DNA of 64,000 nucleotides from Haladaptatus paucihalophilus DX253 (GTDB taxonomy: Archaea > Halobacteriota > Halobacteria > Halobacteriales > Haladaptataceae), in NCBI RefSeq assembly GCF_000376445.1, contig NZ_AQXI01000001.1:1458962-1522961 (forward strand). Direction: 5' to 3'. Position numbers and translations under genes: made by a program. Below the pieces are notes generated by a model that searched no databases, had not been told where the DNA came from, and was given only the letters and a program-made list of their open reading frames with translations. Below, one piece after another: positions 37,406 to 46,851 of this stretch (position 1 is the stretch's first letter; every line of letters begins with the position of its first letter).

Positions 37406-38310
37406 TGGAGATAGAACTCCGCGAGGCGACCCACGACGACTACGATGCGGTCGCGGCGTTCACGGAGAACACGTGGGCGGACCGGGACGGCAGCGACTAC
37501 ATCCCGCACGTCTACCACGACTGGATAGACGGCGACGACCGGTACACCGTCGTCGCGGATGCCGGGGACGACATCGCTGGCATCGTCCAGTGCGTCATGC
37601 TTTCGGACTGGGAAGCGTGGGGACAGGGAATGCGCGTCAATCCCGACTTCCGCGGACACGGCGTCGCAAACCGGATGACCCACGAACTGTTCGACTGGGC
37701 GCGAGCGCAGGGGGCGACCGTGCTCCGCAACATGGTCTTTTCGTGGAACATCGCCGGACTCGGCCAATCGCGGGCGACGGGCTACGACCCGATTACGGAG
37801 TTTCGGTGGGCGCACCCCGAACCCGACGCCGATGCCGACCCGGTCATGACCGTGACCGACGACGCGGACGCCGCGTGGGGATACTGGAGCAAGAGCGACG
37901 CGCGCGCACATCTCCGCGGCCTCGCCCTCGACTTCGAGGAGTCGTGGGCGGTGTCCGAGCTGACCCGCTCCGGACTCCATCGAAGCGCCGAGAACGACGA
38001 ACTCCTCGTCGTGCAGGAGGACGGAACGCACGGGTTCGCGTGTCTCTCCCGCGAAGAGGAGCGAACGAACGAGGACGATGAGACGACGACGTTCGTCGAA
38101 TACGCCGTCGGTGCGTGGACGGATGCGGACGCCGCGCGCTCGCTGTTCGCCGCGATTTCCCGCGACGCCGCGGAACGCGGTGCGGACGAAACGCGGGTCC
38201 TCATCCCCGAGACACCTCGGTTCGTCACCGATACGGCCTACTGCCGGGTGAAAATTTCCGACGAGCCGGACTTCGTGATGGGGATGGACCTGACCAAGGA
38301 CGACCGCTGA
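37405..38310 (+). CDS. GNAT-family acetyltransferase
   Basis: A 301-residue protein. The N-terminal GNAT domain (about 1-130) has the acetyl-CoA motif MRVNPDFRGHGVANRM (R/Q-x-x-G-x-G/A). The second half (about 160-300) is less conserved and may be a second, decayed GNAT or a substrate-binding domain. The target is unknown. The ATG overlaps the last base of the gatD stop (TAATG), so it is translationally coupled to gatD; an in-frame ATG three codons earlier is also possible. A 14-base tandem repeat begins at the stop codon. Confidence 0.85.
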   Translation: MEIELREATHDDYDAVAAFTENTWADRDGSDYIPHVYHDWIDGDDRYTVVADAGDDIAGIVQCVMLSDWEAWGQGMRVNPDFRGHGVANRMTHELFDWARAQGATVLRNMVFSWNIAGLGQSRATGYDPITEFRWAHPEPDADADPVMTVTDDADAAWGYWSKSDARAHLRGLALDFEESWAVSELTRSGLHRSAENDELLVVQEDGTHGFACLSREEERTNEDDETTTFVEYAVGAWTDADAARSLFAAISRDAAERGADETRVLIPETPRFVTDTAYCRVKISDEPDFVMGMDLTKDDR

Positions 38311-38368
38311 CGGCCAGCTGTTGACGGCCAGCTGTTGGCGCCAGCTGTTGACGGTCGATTGTTGACGG
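38308..38368. repeat. 14-base tandem repeat starting at the acetyltransferase stop codon
   Basis: Units TGACGGCCAGCTGT at 38308-38321 and 38322-38335 are identical; a 13-base variant (TGGCGCCAGCTGT) follows at 38336-38348 and a variant (TGACGGTCGATTGT) at 38349-38362, then a partial TGACGG. The first TGA is the stop codon of the upstream gene. The CAGCTG core is a palindrome. Confidence 0.85.
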
Positions 38369-38465
38369 ACCGCGGCGGTTAGCAGTTTTTCCTTTCGTGA
38401 CTCGGACGACGCGTCGATGCCGAGAGCAGCGGCTCCGTCGTCCGGAAGACGACCACAATTACGCG

Positions 38466-38741
38466 CTATCCGCCGCTAACGGGGGGGAAGAGCGCCAACT
38501 CGTCGCCCGATTCGAGGGTCGTGTCCAACCCGTCTTCGGTGAAGACGTTGGTCCCGTTCCGGAGCACGTTGATGTGGTCGCGGAGGCGGCCATCGTCGTC
38601 CAACACGCGGTCTTCGAGTTCGGGCCGGGGAGAAAGCAGGTCGTCCAAGGCGTCGCCGACGGTTTCGCCCGGTTCGGCGTCCACGGACACCTCCTTTTGT
38701 CCCGCGAGTTCGGCCAAGTCCGCGAAGAGTTTCCACTGCAT
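38466..38741 (-). CDS. samp1: Ubiquitin-like small archaeal modifier protein (SAMP1-type/MoaD-like)
   Basis: A 91-residue beta-grasp protein of the MoaD/SAMP1 type, used for archaeal protein conjugation and as a sulfur carrier for molybdopterin. It opens MQWKLFADLAELAG and ends FPPVSGG; the C-terminal Gly-Gly is essential for adenylation and isopeptide attachment by the UbaA (E1-like) enzyme. The DHINVLRNG core is nearly identical to characterised Haloferax SAMP1. An ATG nine codons upstream is unlikely. UbaA is not in the window. Confidence 0.93.
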   Translation of the reverse strand: MQWKLFADLAELAGQKEVSVDAEPGETVGDALDDLLSPRPELEDRVLDDDGRLRDHINVLRNGTNVFTEDGLDTTLESGDELALFPPVSGG

Positions 38742-39090
38742 GGACGATGGAACGGGCGGCGACGGCAAGTGACTTTCTTTCCGCGAAGGATCTTCGTGAC
38801 GGACGCGGTTCGGGACGGGAGAGGCACTGCCCGCAGACGGACGCCGGGACGAATATCTCTATCCTCATCACTATCGCTAGCGCAACCGCGGTCGCAATCC
38901 GTATCAGCCCCGTCTCCGTCACCATCGGGGCGGATTGGTCCCGGTATCCGACATAAAGATTCGGATGGTCGAATCGCCGAGGTTTGTCATTCGGCGACAC
39001 GAATCGGGTCCGTTCCGGCCACGACTCGAGTGGGAAACGTGACCGTTCGGCCACCCGATTTATCGCGGCGGCCGTCGCACGAACGGTCGT
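38742..39090. other. Intergenic region with an orphan leaderless-type promoter
   Basis: A 349-base gap without a convincing gene. On the minus strand a TATA-like CTTTATG (plus 38952-38958) precedes an ATG at 38923-38925 by about 30 bases; the frame opens MVTETGLIRIATAVALAIVM, which looks like one membrane helix, but it has no early stop and runs antisense into samp1. It could be a broken small membrane protein gene. Confidence 0.3.
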
Positions 39091-40269
39091 ATGGCGAGGG
39101 GGGTCCGGCGGTTCACGTCGGCGCGCGTCGTGGTATGGCTGGTGATCGGGGTCGCGCTGCTCTCGATAGCGACGGGTCTCGTGACCACCGCGACAGGTCC
39201 GACCGGTGGCGGCCTGTTCGGGGGACTGATTCCGCGCGCCGTCCGTCAGGCCACTTCGTACACCGGCACCATCGTGGGGTTTCTGCTCCTCGTCGCGGCT
39301 GTCGGCCTTCGTCGCGGCCTTCGCGCGGCGTGGTACGCGAGCGCGATTTTGCTGCCGGTCACCGCGATTCACGGCCTCCTCCAGTCGACACCGTACTCGC
39401 TTCCGCTCGTCGTCTTCTCGCTCCTCACGCTTCCCGCGTTGTTCCTCGTTCGAACGCGGTTTCAGCAACCGGTCGAACTGTCGGCGGCGCAAGTCGCCAC
39501 CGCCGCCGCCGTCGTCGGCGCACAGCTCTACGGGACGATCGGCGCGTACGCGCTACGCACGAACTTCGCCGACCTAAACACGTGGTTCGACGCGTTCTAT
39601 TTCACGCTCATCACCGCCAGTACGGTCGGGTACGGCGACATTCACCCCACGACCACGGTCGCTCGTGCGTTCGGAATGACCGTCATCGTCTTCGGCGCGG
39701 GGAGCTTCGCGGCGGCGCTGGGCGTGCTCTTCGCACCGATTCTGGAAAACAGCTTCGCCAGCGCGCTCGGGAAATCGACGAACACGAACATCAACCTCAT
39801 GGAAGACCACTTGCTCGTCCTCGGTTACGGCCACCTGCTCACGGAATCGATACTCGACGAACTCGACGGAGGAACCGAATACGTCGTCGTCGCGGAGGAT
39901 TCTGACCTCGTAGAGGACCTCCGGGAGGCGAAGAAAACCGTCATCCACGGGGACCCGAGCGATGAAGACGTCCTTCAGCGCGTCGGCATCGACCGCGCCA
40001 AATCGGTGCTCGTCGCCACCGAAGACGACGCCGCGGACTCGCTCGCCGTCCTGACCGCTCGGCAGTTGAACCCGGACATTCGAATCGTGGCGGCCGCCAC
40101 CGAGCGCGAGAACGTGCGAAAGCTCCGTCGGGCGGGTGCGGACATCGTGGTCAGTCCGGCGCTCATCGGTCGCATGCTGGTTCAGGCGGCCCTCGGCGGC
40201 GAACACGTCGAGGAGTTAGCGGCGCAGTTGGCGGGCGAGCCGTCGAACCGAACGCTGGACGATTTCTGA
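39091..40269 (+). CDS. Potassium channel with TrkA-N (RCK) domain
   Basis: A 392-residue membrane protein. There are about four N-terminal helices (residues 12-125), then a two-helix pore unit with the K+ selectivity filter TVGYGD at 178-183, and a cytoplasmic RCK/TrkA-N domain from about residue 218 (EDHLLVLGYGHLLTESIL; Rossmann GxGxxx-type) with a short tail after residue 370. It is predicted to pass K+ under control of nucleotide or Ca2+ binding to the RCK domain, relevant to salt-in osmoadaptation. It converges with the HPP-UspA gene, 15 bases apart. Confidence 0.93.
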   Translation: MARGVRRFTSARVVVWLVIGVALLSIATGLVTTATGPTGGGLFGGLIPRAVRQATSYTGTIVGFLLLVAAVGLRRGLRAAWYASAILLPVTAIHGLLQSTPYSLPLVVFSLLTLPALFLVRTRFQQPVELSAAQVATAAAVVGAQLYGTIGAYALRTNFADLNTWFDAFYFTLITASTVGYGDIHPTTTVARAFGMTVIVFGAGSFAAALGVLFAPILENSFASALGKSTNTNINLMEDHLLVLGYGHLLTESILDELDGGTEYVVVAEDSDLVEDLREAKKTVIHGDPSDEDVLQRVGIDRAKSVLVATEDDAADSLAVLTARQLNPDIRIVAAATERENVRKLRRAGADIVVSPALIGRMLVQAALGGEHVEELAAQLAGEPSNRTLDDF

Positions 40270-40284
40270 GCCGTTTCGCGCGAT

Positions 40285-41766
40285 TCAACCGCGGTGGACG
40301 ACCGCCACGTCGCATTCGACCTCGTGCAGTCGCTCGAACGTCGGCGGCGAGATGAACCGCGACGCGGCGCTTCGGTTGGTGCTCGCCCCGATGAAGATGA
40401 GGTCGTAGTGGTCGTCGTTCGCCGTCAGGAACTGCTCGATGTGGTCCCGCGAAATTCGCGTCTCGAACGACCCCTCGAACGCCTCTACGAGGTCGGCGAG
40501 GGTCGATTCCGCTCTCCGCCGCTCCGACTCACGGTCGATGCAGGTACAAACGCTCACCGTCCCAGTTCGACCGACGAGACGTTGGGCGAAGTCGATCATC
40601 GCGTGGGCCGTGTCGCCAGCCCGTCGGACGGGAACGAGGATTCGCTTCCACCCGTACCTCCGGGCGTCCGCCGAGTCGGTGTCCGGGGCGGGTCGATAGA
40701 CGATGGCGTCGATTCTCCCGCGGAACAGTTTGCGAACGAACGGCGAGAGGCTACCGTGTTTCTCCTCGTAGGGCGTGACGATGAGGTCGCAGTTCGTCTC
40801 GCGGGCCGTCCGCAGTATCGTCCGCGACTGTTTACTCCCGTCACCGGCGATGACGACTTCACAGGGGACACCAACCCGCGTTCGAATCCGTTGTGCCTGT
40901 CGTTCGAGGCGGGCGGCCGCTTCGTCCGCGGCTTGCGTTTCTGCCACCCCATCGGCGTCGAGTTCCGCGTTCTCGCGCGCGACGAGCGTCGGATCGGTCC
41001 CGTCCCCGTCGTCCCCTTTCGCGTTCTCGATGGCGGTATCGTCCACGATGTCCACCAGAACGACTTTTCCGGCGTCGTGGGCGGACGCCAGCTTCGCGCC
41101 GAACATGGCCGCTCCCTCGGCGTACTGTCCCCGCATCGGCACGAGAACGTGATCGTCACCGTTCGTGGATTGGTAGAGATAGCGCGACCGTTTCTGATAG
41201 AATTCCCGTCGCCACGCACCGAAGACCGAGATGACGATGACGCTCGAAACGATGACGCTCGCCACGTAGTACGGGTCGTGAACGCCGACGACGACGGCGA
41301 GCAGCGACGTGGAGAACGCCGCCGGAAGTTCGAGCGAGAGCGCCCACGTCGCTGCGATGGTTAGGAAGACGGCGAGCGCCGCGGTGACGGGGTGGGCCTG
41401 CAATGGCTGTATCTCCGGGACGTTGAGGAACGCCTCCGAGAAGAGAACGGAAAACCAGCCACAGACCGCGCCCGTGCCGAGGCCGCCGACGAAGTTCCGG
41501 GGCGAGGCGTATCGTCCGTCCGGGTCGCTGAAGAGGGTGTAGGTACCCGATGCGAGCGGCGGATAGAGCAGGAACGAAAGCTCTTCGATGCGGTCGGAGA
41601 GCGCCGTAATTCCGGCGATGAGCAGCGGGAGGGCTATCAACGCCGTCAGATGGCGGAGGTTCGCACTCGTTTCCAACCAGCGACGAAACTCCTTGGTTTC
41701 GCGGCGTCTGACGCGTCGAGCGCGCGCTAACGACCGCTCGTACATCGTCCGCAACCAGTTGCGCAT
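40285..41766 (-). CDS. HPP membrane protein fused to two UspA domains
   Basis: A 493-residue fusion. Residues ~40-190 are an HPP-family integral membrane domain (LLYPPLASGTYTLF, NFVGGLGTGAVCGW, AHPVTAALAVFLTIAATW), with five or six helices. Residues ~205-345 and ~360-493 are two universal stress protein (UspA) nucleotide-binding domains (DHVLVPMRGQYAEG; RILVPVRRAGDTAHAM). HPP proteins are thought to transport nitrite or other anions; UspA parts may sense ATP. The N-terminal 35 residues are Arg-rich. The start is the ATG before RNWLRTMY (a TTG precedes it). It lies between a K+ channel and two ClC genes. Confidence 0.9.
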   Translation of the reverse strand: MRNWLRTMYERSLARARRVRRRETKEFRRWLETSANLRHLTALIALPLLIAGITALSDRIEELSFLLYPPLASGTYTLFSDPDGRYASPRNFVGGLGTGAVCGWFSVLFSEAFLNVPEIQPLQAHPVTAALAVFLTIAATWALSLELPAAFSTSLLAVVVGVHDPYYVASVIVSSVIVISVFGAWRREFYQKRSRYLYQSTNGDDHVLVPMRGQYAEGAAMFGAKLASAHDAGKVVLVDIVDDTAIENAKGDDGDGTDPTLVARENAELDADGVAETQAADEAAARLERQAQRIRTRVGVPCEVVIAGDGSKQSRTILRTARETNCDLIVTPYEEKHGSLSPFVRKLFRGRIDAIVYRPAPDTDSADARRYGWKRILVPVRRAGDTAHAMIDFAQRLVGRTGTVSVCTCIDRESERRRAESTLADLVEAFEGSFETRISRDHIEQFLTANDDHYDLIFIGASTNRSAASRFISPPTFERLHEVECDVAVVHRG

Positions 41767-41840
41767 CAACGAAGGGTTTTCCAGCGTGAACTATATGCGT
41801 TCCTGCCGAATCGGACCGATTCGGTCGGTCAGATCGATTC

Positions 41841-43805
41841 TCAGTCCTGCTTGTCGGCACTGACGTTGGGGAGCTTCGATTCGGCGACCACCGGAATATC
41901 GACTTCGGTCCCTCGGGACAACTCGGGAATGTTGTCGTAGGCGTCGAGGATGTCGCTCCGAGTGACGATTCCGACGGGGTGGTTTTCCTCGTCCACGATG
42001 GGGATGCGGCCGACGTCCAACTTCTCCATGATATCGACCACGGAGAGCAGGTTCGCGGACGGCGGGACGGTCAGCACCTCGGTCGTTCCGATCTTCTCCA
42101 CCGGGGCGAGTTCCTCGTCCGGTAGGTTGATCTCCTCGCGGCCCTCGATGGTGTGGATGATGGAGTTGGTGAGTTCGGATTCGAGGTCCGTCAGGGTCAT
42201 GATACCGACGAGACTGCCGCTCTCGTCGACGATTGGAAGCCCGTGGTGTTTCGTCTGCTGGAACATCATGAGGGCGTCCTCGCAACTGGAACCGGTCGTG
42301 AGCGTGTCCACGTTCGTCGTCATCACGTCTTTCGCGGTCAGATCCTCCAGACTGCCGATGCGACGTTCCTGCACGGTGATGCCCTTGTCTCGGAGCTTCT
42401 CGGTGTAGATAGTCCCGCGGTTGAGCAGGCGTTGGGTGACGACGCTGCCGATGACCGTGACGACGAGCAGCGGGAGGATGATGGTGTACTGGCCGGTCAA
42501 CTCGAAGATGATGAGTGTCGCCGTCAGCGGCGCGCGGGCGGTCGCCGCGAACACGCCGCCCATGCCGACGAGCGCGTACGCACCGGGTCCCGCGGTGCCG
42601 GGGAAGAGCATGCTGGCGAGGATGCCGAATCCCCCGCCGATCATCGCGCCGATGTAGAGACCGGGCGAGAACACCCCGCCGGAACTGCCGCTACCGACCG
42701 AGAACGAGAAGGCGAGCAGTTTCAGAATCGCCAGCGCGAGGATGATCTTGAGCGTCAGGTCGCCCGCGATGGCCGAGTGGATAGTCGCGTAACCGACGCC
42801 GAACAGCCAGTCAGCGGTCGTCAGCGCCGACTCGTGGAGCAGGACGGTGCTGATGAGAACGGTGGCACCGAGGAGCAGACCGCCGATGGCGGGTTTCACG
42901 TACTCGGGCAGGTCGAGGCGCTCGAAGACGTGTTCGGTACCGTACAGCATCTTGACGACGGCGGCACCGGACAGGCCGATGACGAAGCCGAGGCCGATGT
43001 AGAGCGGGAACTCCACGATGGGCGTGACCATCTGATAATCGACGGGAACTAGAAACGCCCGAACGCCGGGATTCGGCGTGAATTCGAGGATGGTCCGCGC
43101 GACGGCGGTGGACATCACGGACGCCAACACGACGACGATGACGTTCTGCAGGTAGTACTCCGCTAGGAGGATTTCCAACGAGAACATGACGCCCGCCAGC
43201 GGCGCGTTGAACGTTCCGGCGATACCCGCCGCCGCACCCGCCGCCACCAGCGTCCGGGTGTACTTCTGGTCCATGAAGCGACCGAAGAAGGACCCCGCCG
43301 CGCTCCCGATTTGGATGATGGGACCCTCACGACCCAGCGATCCACCACTGCCGATAGCGAGCGAGGAGGCGACCGTCTTGTACACCGAAATCTTCGGGTC
43401 TATCTTCCCGCCGCGAACGAGCATCGATTCCATGACTTTCGGCACGCCGTGGCCCTTCACCTCCGGCGTCGTCAGCACGACGATGACGCCGACGAGAAGG
43501 CCGCCGATGGCGGGAAGCAAAAGGAACCGCGCGTTACCGAGGAACGACAGCGCGCCGAACACGTTCGGAAAGTCTATCAGTTCGAACTCGACGTTTCCCG
43601 GGTTGAGTGTCGTTCCGAAAAAGACCTCCTGTGCCGCCCAAATCGTCAGCCGAAAAACGACCGCCCCGAGTCCCGCAATGATTCCGATGACGATCGCAAT
43701 AAGGTTCATCTGTATTTCTTCGTCACCGAGTGATAACCCCCGAGAGCTATCACCGGTAGTTGATTGTGACCCTGATAGGATAGGTAATGAACTCAATAAC
43801 CCCAT
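41841..43805 (-). CDS. ClC-type chloride channel/antiporter with CBS pair (copy 1)
   Basis: A 654-residue ClC protein. The transmembrane core (about residues 33-460) has the anion-selectivity motif GSGGSLGREGP at 152-162, whose gating Glu is residue 160, and GSGSSGGVFSP later. Two CBS motifs occupy the cytoplasmic C-terminus (about 480-620; AKDVMTTNVDTL and GIMTLTDLES). ClC proteins exchange Cl- for H+ or conduct Cl- and can be gated by CBS nucleotide binding; which of the two modes applies is not decided here. A proximal ATG at M33 is possible but the longer start gives a plausible polar leader. Confidence 0.94.
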   Translation of the reverse strand: MGLLSSLPILSGSQSTTGDSSRGLSLGDEEIQMNLIAIVIGIIAGLGAVVFRLTIWAAQEVFFGTTLNPGNVEFELIDFPNVFGALSFLGNARFLLLPAIGGLLVGVIVVLTTPEVKGHGVPKVMESMLVRGGKIDPKISVYKTVASSLAIGSGGSLGREGPIIQIGSAAGSFFGRFMDQKYTRTLVAAGAAAGIAGTFNAPLAGVMFSLEILLAEYYLQNVIVVVLASVMSTAVARTILEFTPNPGVRAFLVPVDYQMVTPIVEFPLYIGLGFVIGLSGAAVVKMLYGTEHVFERLDLPEYVKPAIGGLLLGATVLISTVLLHESALTTADWLFGVGYATIHSAIAGDLTLKIILALAILKLLAFSFSVGSGSSGGVFSPGLYIGAMIGGGFGILASMLFPGTAGPGAYALVGMGGVFAATARAPLTATLIIFELTGQYTIILPLLVVTVIGSVVTQRLLNRGTIYTEKLRDKGITVQERRIGSLEDLTAKDVMTTNVDTLTTGSSCEDALMMFQQTKHHGLPIVDESGSLVGIMTLTDLESELTNSIIHTIEGREEINLPDEELAPVEKIGTTEVLTVPPSANLLSVVDIMEKLDVGRIPIVDEENHPVGIVTRSDILDAYDNIPELSRGTEVDIPVVAESKLPNVSADKQD

Positions 43806-43874
43806 TTGCGTGCCTATACTGAGCGAGGGGGGATTTCCCTTTCGATATGCAGACGACCGAAAAAGTGGACGTTC

Positions 43875-45779
43875 TTAAACGAAAGACGGCATTCGGTCGT
43901 ACGCATCCAACACGTCGCTCCGGGTGACGATTCCGACCACCCCGCCGTCTTCGACCACCGGTAACCGTCCGATATCGAATGACTCCATCTTGTCCACGAC
44001 CGACAGCAAGTTCTCGCCGGGCGTCACGGTATGGACGTCCGTCGTGCACACGTCGCCGACGGTCTGTTCCGCCTCGGGACGCTCGGTTTCTCCCTCGGCG
44101 CGACCGGACATGAACGGTTCGAGGTCGGTGAGCGTGACGATTCCGGCGAGATTCCCCTCGGAATCGACGACCGGAAAGCCGCCGTGGTCGCTGGTTCGAA
44201 TCGTCGGAATCGCGTCCTCGACCGACAGTTCCGCGGGGAGCGTATCGACGGTCGTCGTCATCACGTCGCTCGCGGTCAGGTCCTCCAGACTGCCGATACG
44301 GCGCTCTTGCACCGTGATTCCGCGCTCCCGGAGTTTTTCGATGTAGATGGTGCTCCCGCGGAGGAGGCGGTTCGAAAGTTCGTTGCCGAGGACGCAGACG
44401 AGCAAGAGCGGGAGGATGATGGTGTACTGGCCGGTCAACTCGAAGATGATGAGCGTCGCCGTCAGCGGCGCGCGGGCGGAGGTGGCGAAGATGCCGCCCA
44501 TGCCGACGAGCGCGTACGCACCGGGTCCGGCGGTGCCGGGCACGAGCGCGTGGACGACGGCCCCGTACGCGCCGCCGAGCATCGCGCCGATGTACAGCGA
44601 CGGCGAGAACACCCCGCCGGAACTGCCGCTCCCGACCGACAGCGAGAACCCGACGGCCTTCATCAGCGCGAGCACCAACAACAGGACGAATCCGAAATCG
44701 CCGAGGATGCTGTGGCGAATCGTGCCGTACCCAACGCCGAACAGCCACGTCGCACCGCGGAGCGGGGAGACGCCGAACGCGACCGCCGTGACGAGGGCTG
44801 AAAGACCGAGGAGCGCCCCGCCGAGCGCGGGTTTCGTCACGGGGGGAAGGTCGAACCCCTCGAAGACGTGTTCGGTGCGGTAGAGGAGTTTCACGACGCC
44901 CGCGCCGACGAGCGCGACGAGCACGCCGAGCAGGACGTACAGCGGATATTCGACCACCGGCGAGACGAGGTGGTACTGAATGGGAACGAGGAACTCGCGG
45001 ACGCCGGGGTTGGGAGTGAAATCGAGCAACGACCGCGCGACGGCCGTCGCCATTACCGCACTCAAGACGATGGCGATGACGTTCTGCAGGTAGTACTCCG
45101 CCAGGAGGATTTCCAACGAGAACATGACGCCCGCCAGCGGCGCGTTGAACGTCCCGGCGATACCCGCCGCCGCACCCGCCGCCACCAGCGTCCGGGTGTA
45201 GGCGCTTCGGTCCACGTACCGCCCGAAGAAGGACCCCGCCGCGCTCCCGATTTGGACGATGGGACCCTCACGACCCAGCGACCCGCCGCTACCGATTGCG
45301 ATGGACGAGGCGACCGTCTTGTACACCGAAATCTTCGGGTCGATTTCGCCGCTCCGAACGAGGATGGATTCGAGGACCTTCGGGACGCCGTGGCCCTTCA
45401 CTTCCGGCGTCGTCAGTTTGATGATGACGCCCACGATGAGGCCGCCGACGGCGGGAAGGAGGAGGAGTCTAACCGGACCGAGCGCCGACAGTATCGAAAA
45501 GGCGTTCGGAACCGGGACGAGCGCGAACTCGACGCTCCCCGGATTGAGCGCCGGGCCGTAGAAGACCTCTTGGACGACCCAGATGGCGAACCGGAAGAAC
45601 ACCGCGCCGAGTCCGGCGATAATCCCGATTGCGAGCGCCAACACCACCATTCGAAGGTCGCTGTCCGCCGGAAGCGACCGGAGGGAATGCGGGGAGAGGG
45701 GCGAACGAACCTTCCCTAACATGGGCTCGTCGCTCGCCGCCTCCTCGCTCCCGTCCCCTCCACCCATAGAGAGCATCAC
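43875..45779 (-). CDS. ClC-type chloride channel/antiporter with CBS pair (copy 2)
   Basis: A 634-residue paralogue of the downstream gene, 69 bases away on the same strand. The core opens MVVLALAIGIIAGLGAVFFR; the anion motif SGGSLGREGPIVQIGSAAGS with its gating Glu and GSGSSGGVFSPSLY are conserved. Two CBS motifs close the protein (ASDVMTTTVDTLPAEL, then a stretch with SFDIGRLPVVEDGG). The N-terminal first 45 residues (MMLSMGGGDGSEE...) are acidic and probably cytoplasmic. Tandem duplication is evident from similar length and order. The pair probably serves Cl- balance under high salt. Confidence 0.93.
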   Translation of the reverse strand: MMLSMGGGDGSEEAASDEPMLGKVRSPLSPHSLRSLPADSDLRMVVLALAIGIIAGLGAVFFRFAIWVVQEVFYGPALNPGSVEFALVPVPNAFSILSALGPVRLLLLPAVGGLIVGVIIKLTTPEVKGHGVPKVLESILVRSGEIDPKISVYKTVASSIAIGSGGSLGREGPIVQIGSAAGSFFGRYVDRSAYTRTLVAAGAAAGIAGTFNAPLAGVMFSLEILLAEYYLQNVIAIVLSAVMATAVARSLLDFTPNPGVREFLVPIQYHLVSPVVEYPLYVLLGVLVALVGAGVVKLLYRTEHVFEGFDLPPVTKPALGGALLGLSALVTAVAFGVSPLRGATWLFGVGYGTIRHSILGDFGFVLLLVLALMKAVGFSLSVGSGSSGGVFSPSLYIGAMLGGAYGAVVHALVPGTAGPGAYALVGMGGIFATSARAPLTATLIIFELTGQYTIILPLLLVCVLGNELSNRLLRGSTIYIEKLRERGITVQERRIGSLEDLTASDVMTTTVDTLPAELSVEDAIPTIRTSDHGGFPVVDSEGNLAGIVTLTDLEPFMSGRAEGETERPEAEQTVGDVCTTDVHTVTPGENLLSVVDKMESFDIGRLPVVEDGGVVGIVTRSDVLDAYDRMPSFV

Positions 45780-45842
45780 GACCGGGAGCCGCTACACTCT
45801 TGTGGTCGGTTTTACGAAAATCACCCCCGTATCAGCTCTCGG

Positions 45843-46574
45843 TTACGCCAACGATACGACGGCATCGAGCGTGATGCGAATCGCGCGCTCGACGTTGTTC
45901 TTCGCCTTCTCGGGCAGTTCGTCGTCCTCGGTGTCGGTGCCCTTCTGGGTTCCCTTCACGAGGTTGCCGTCCACGGTGCAGATGGCCCCCGAGCGCATGC
46001 CCTTGCGTCGCGCGACGGAGAAGACCGCGGCCGCTTCCATCTCGACGGAGAGGATGTTCGCCTCTTCCCACGACCGAACGTACTCGTCGGTTTCCGCGTA
46101 GAACGCGTCGTCGGACGCAATCGGGCCGACGTGAACGTCCTCGTCGTTCGATTCCGCGGAATCGACCAGCGCCGAGAGGACGTGATAGTCCGGCACCGCC
46201 GGGTAGGTGTCCTTCTCGTAGCGACGGGTCGTCCCCTCGTCTTTCGCCGCGCCCGTGGCGACGACCATATCGCCGATTTCGATGTCCGTCTGGAGCGCAC
46301 CCGTCGTCCCGACGCGGATGACGGTTTCGACGCCGACGGCGTGCATCTCCTCGATGGCGATGGTCGCCGACGGACAGCCGATTCCGGTCGAACAGATGGT
46401 CAGCGGCGTCCCCTCGTACTCCGCGTTGACGACCTTGTACTCGCGGTTCTCGGAGACGACCTCCGAAGAGTCACACTGCGCCGCGATTCGGTCCACGCGC
46501 CCCGGGTCGCCGGGAATCAGCGCGATGTCGTTCAGGTCGCCCTCGTCAACGAGTAGGTGCGGTTGCATTGCCAT
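45843..46574 (-). CDS. udp: Uridine phosphorylase-type nucleoside phosphorylase
   Basis: A 243-residue phosphorylase of the PNP/UDP family 1, releasing uracil (or another base) and ribose-1-phosphate from nucleosides with phosphate. Family signatures include IALIPGDPGRVDRIA near the N-terminus, GCPSATIAIEEMHAVG, RVGTTGALQTDIEIGD and NILSVEMEAAAVFSVAR. The last contains the ribose-binding Met-Glu-x2-Ala pattern. The start MAMQPHLLVDEGDLN matches the family; the second ATG two codons later is equally plausible. Upstream is a truncated HTH gene. Confidence 0.92.
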   Translation of the reverse strand: MAMQPHLLVDEGDLNDIALIPGDPGRVDRIAAQCDSSEVVSENREYKVVNAEYEGTPLTICSTGIGCPSATIAIEEMHAVGVETVIRVGTTGALQTDIEIGDMVVATGAAKDEGTTRRYEKDTYPAVPDYHVLSALVDSAESNDEDVHVGPIASDDAFYAETDEYVRSWEEANILSVEMEAAAVFSVARRKGMRSGAICTVDGNLVKGTQKGTDTEDDELPEKAKNNVERAIRITLDAVVSLA

Positions 46575-46609
46575 GGACGAGGGGTTTTGGGGTGAGGTAG
46601 AAAAGAGTA

Positions 46610-46747
46610 GCTGTAACGCGTCAGGATGTCGTGTTCCTCGCGGATGAGTTCGCCGATACCGTGTTTCATCACTGCTTTTCCGAGCGAGGTGGCGACGTAG
46701 TACGAATAAGGGCTGTCACCGCCTCGTTTCTTGCGTTTTAAATATAG
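46610..46747 (-). pseudogene. Truncated C-terminal fragment of a haloarchaeal HTH-type regulator
   Basis: In one minus-strand frame the sequence reads LYLKRKKRGGDSPYSYYVAT then SLGKAVMKHGIGELIREEHD and ILTRYS, about 46 residues. This looks like the end of a winged-helix regulator (the phrase YYVATSLGKAVMKHG resembles haloarchaeal wHTH C-termini). A TAA at 46754-46756 lies three codons upstream and there is no start; the N-terminal part is gone where the AT-rich islet begins. The frame continues into udp without an obvious stop, so only the fragment is annotated. Confidence 0.55.
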
Positions 46748-46851
46748 GCCACATTATAATACACAATATATCATAGACATGAAGTGTGGATTAATAGTTC
46801 TATGATAAGTTAATTGATAAGAATCTTATGCATGGGTGCAATACCGCTAGT

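Noticed and set aside
38476-38925. Minus-strand gene starting MVTETGLIRIATAVA
   Set aside because: It has a plausible promoter and one helix, but no stop until deep inside samp1 antisense; kept only as a note in the gap entry.
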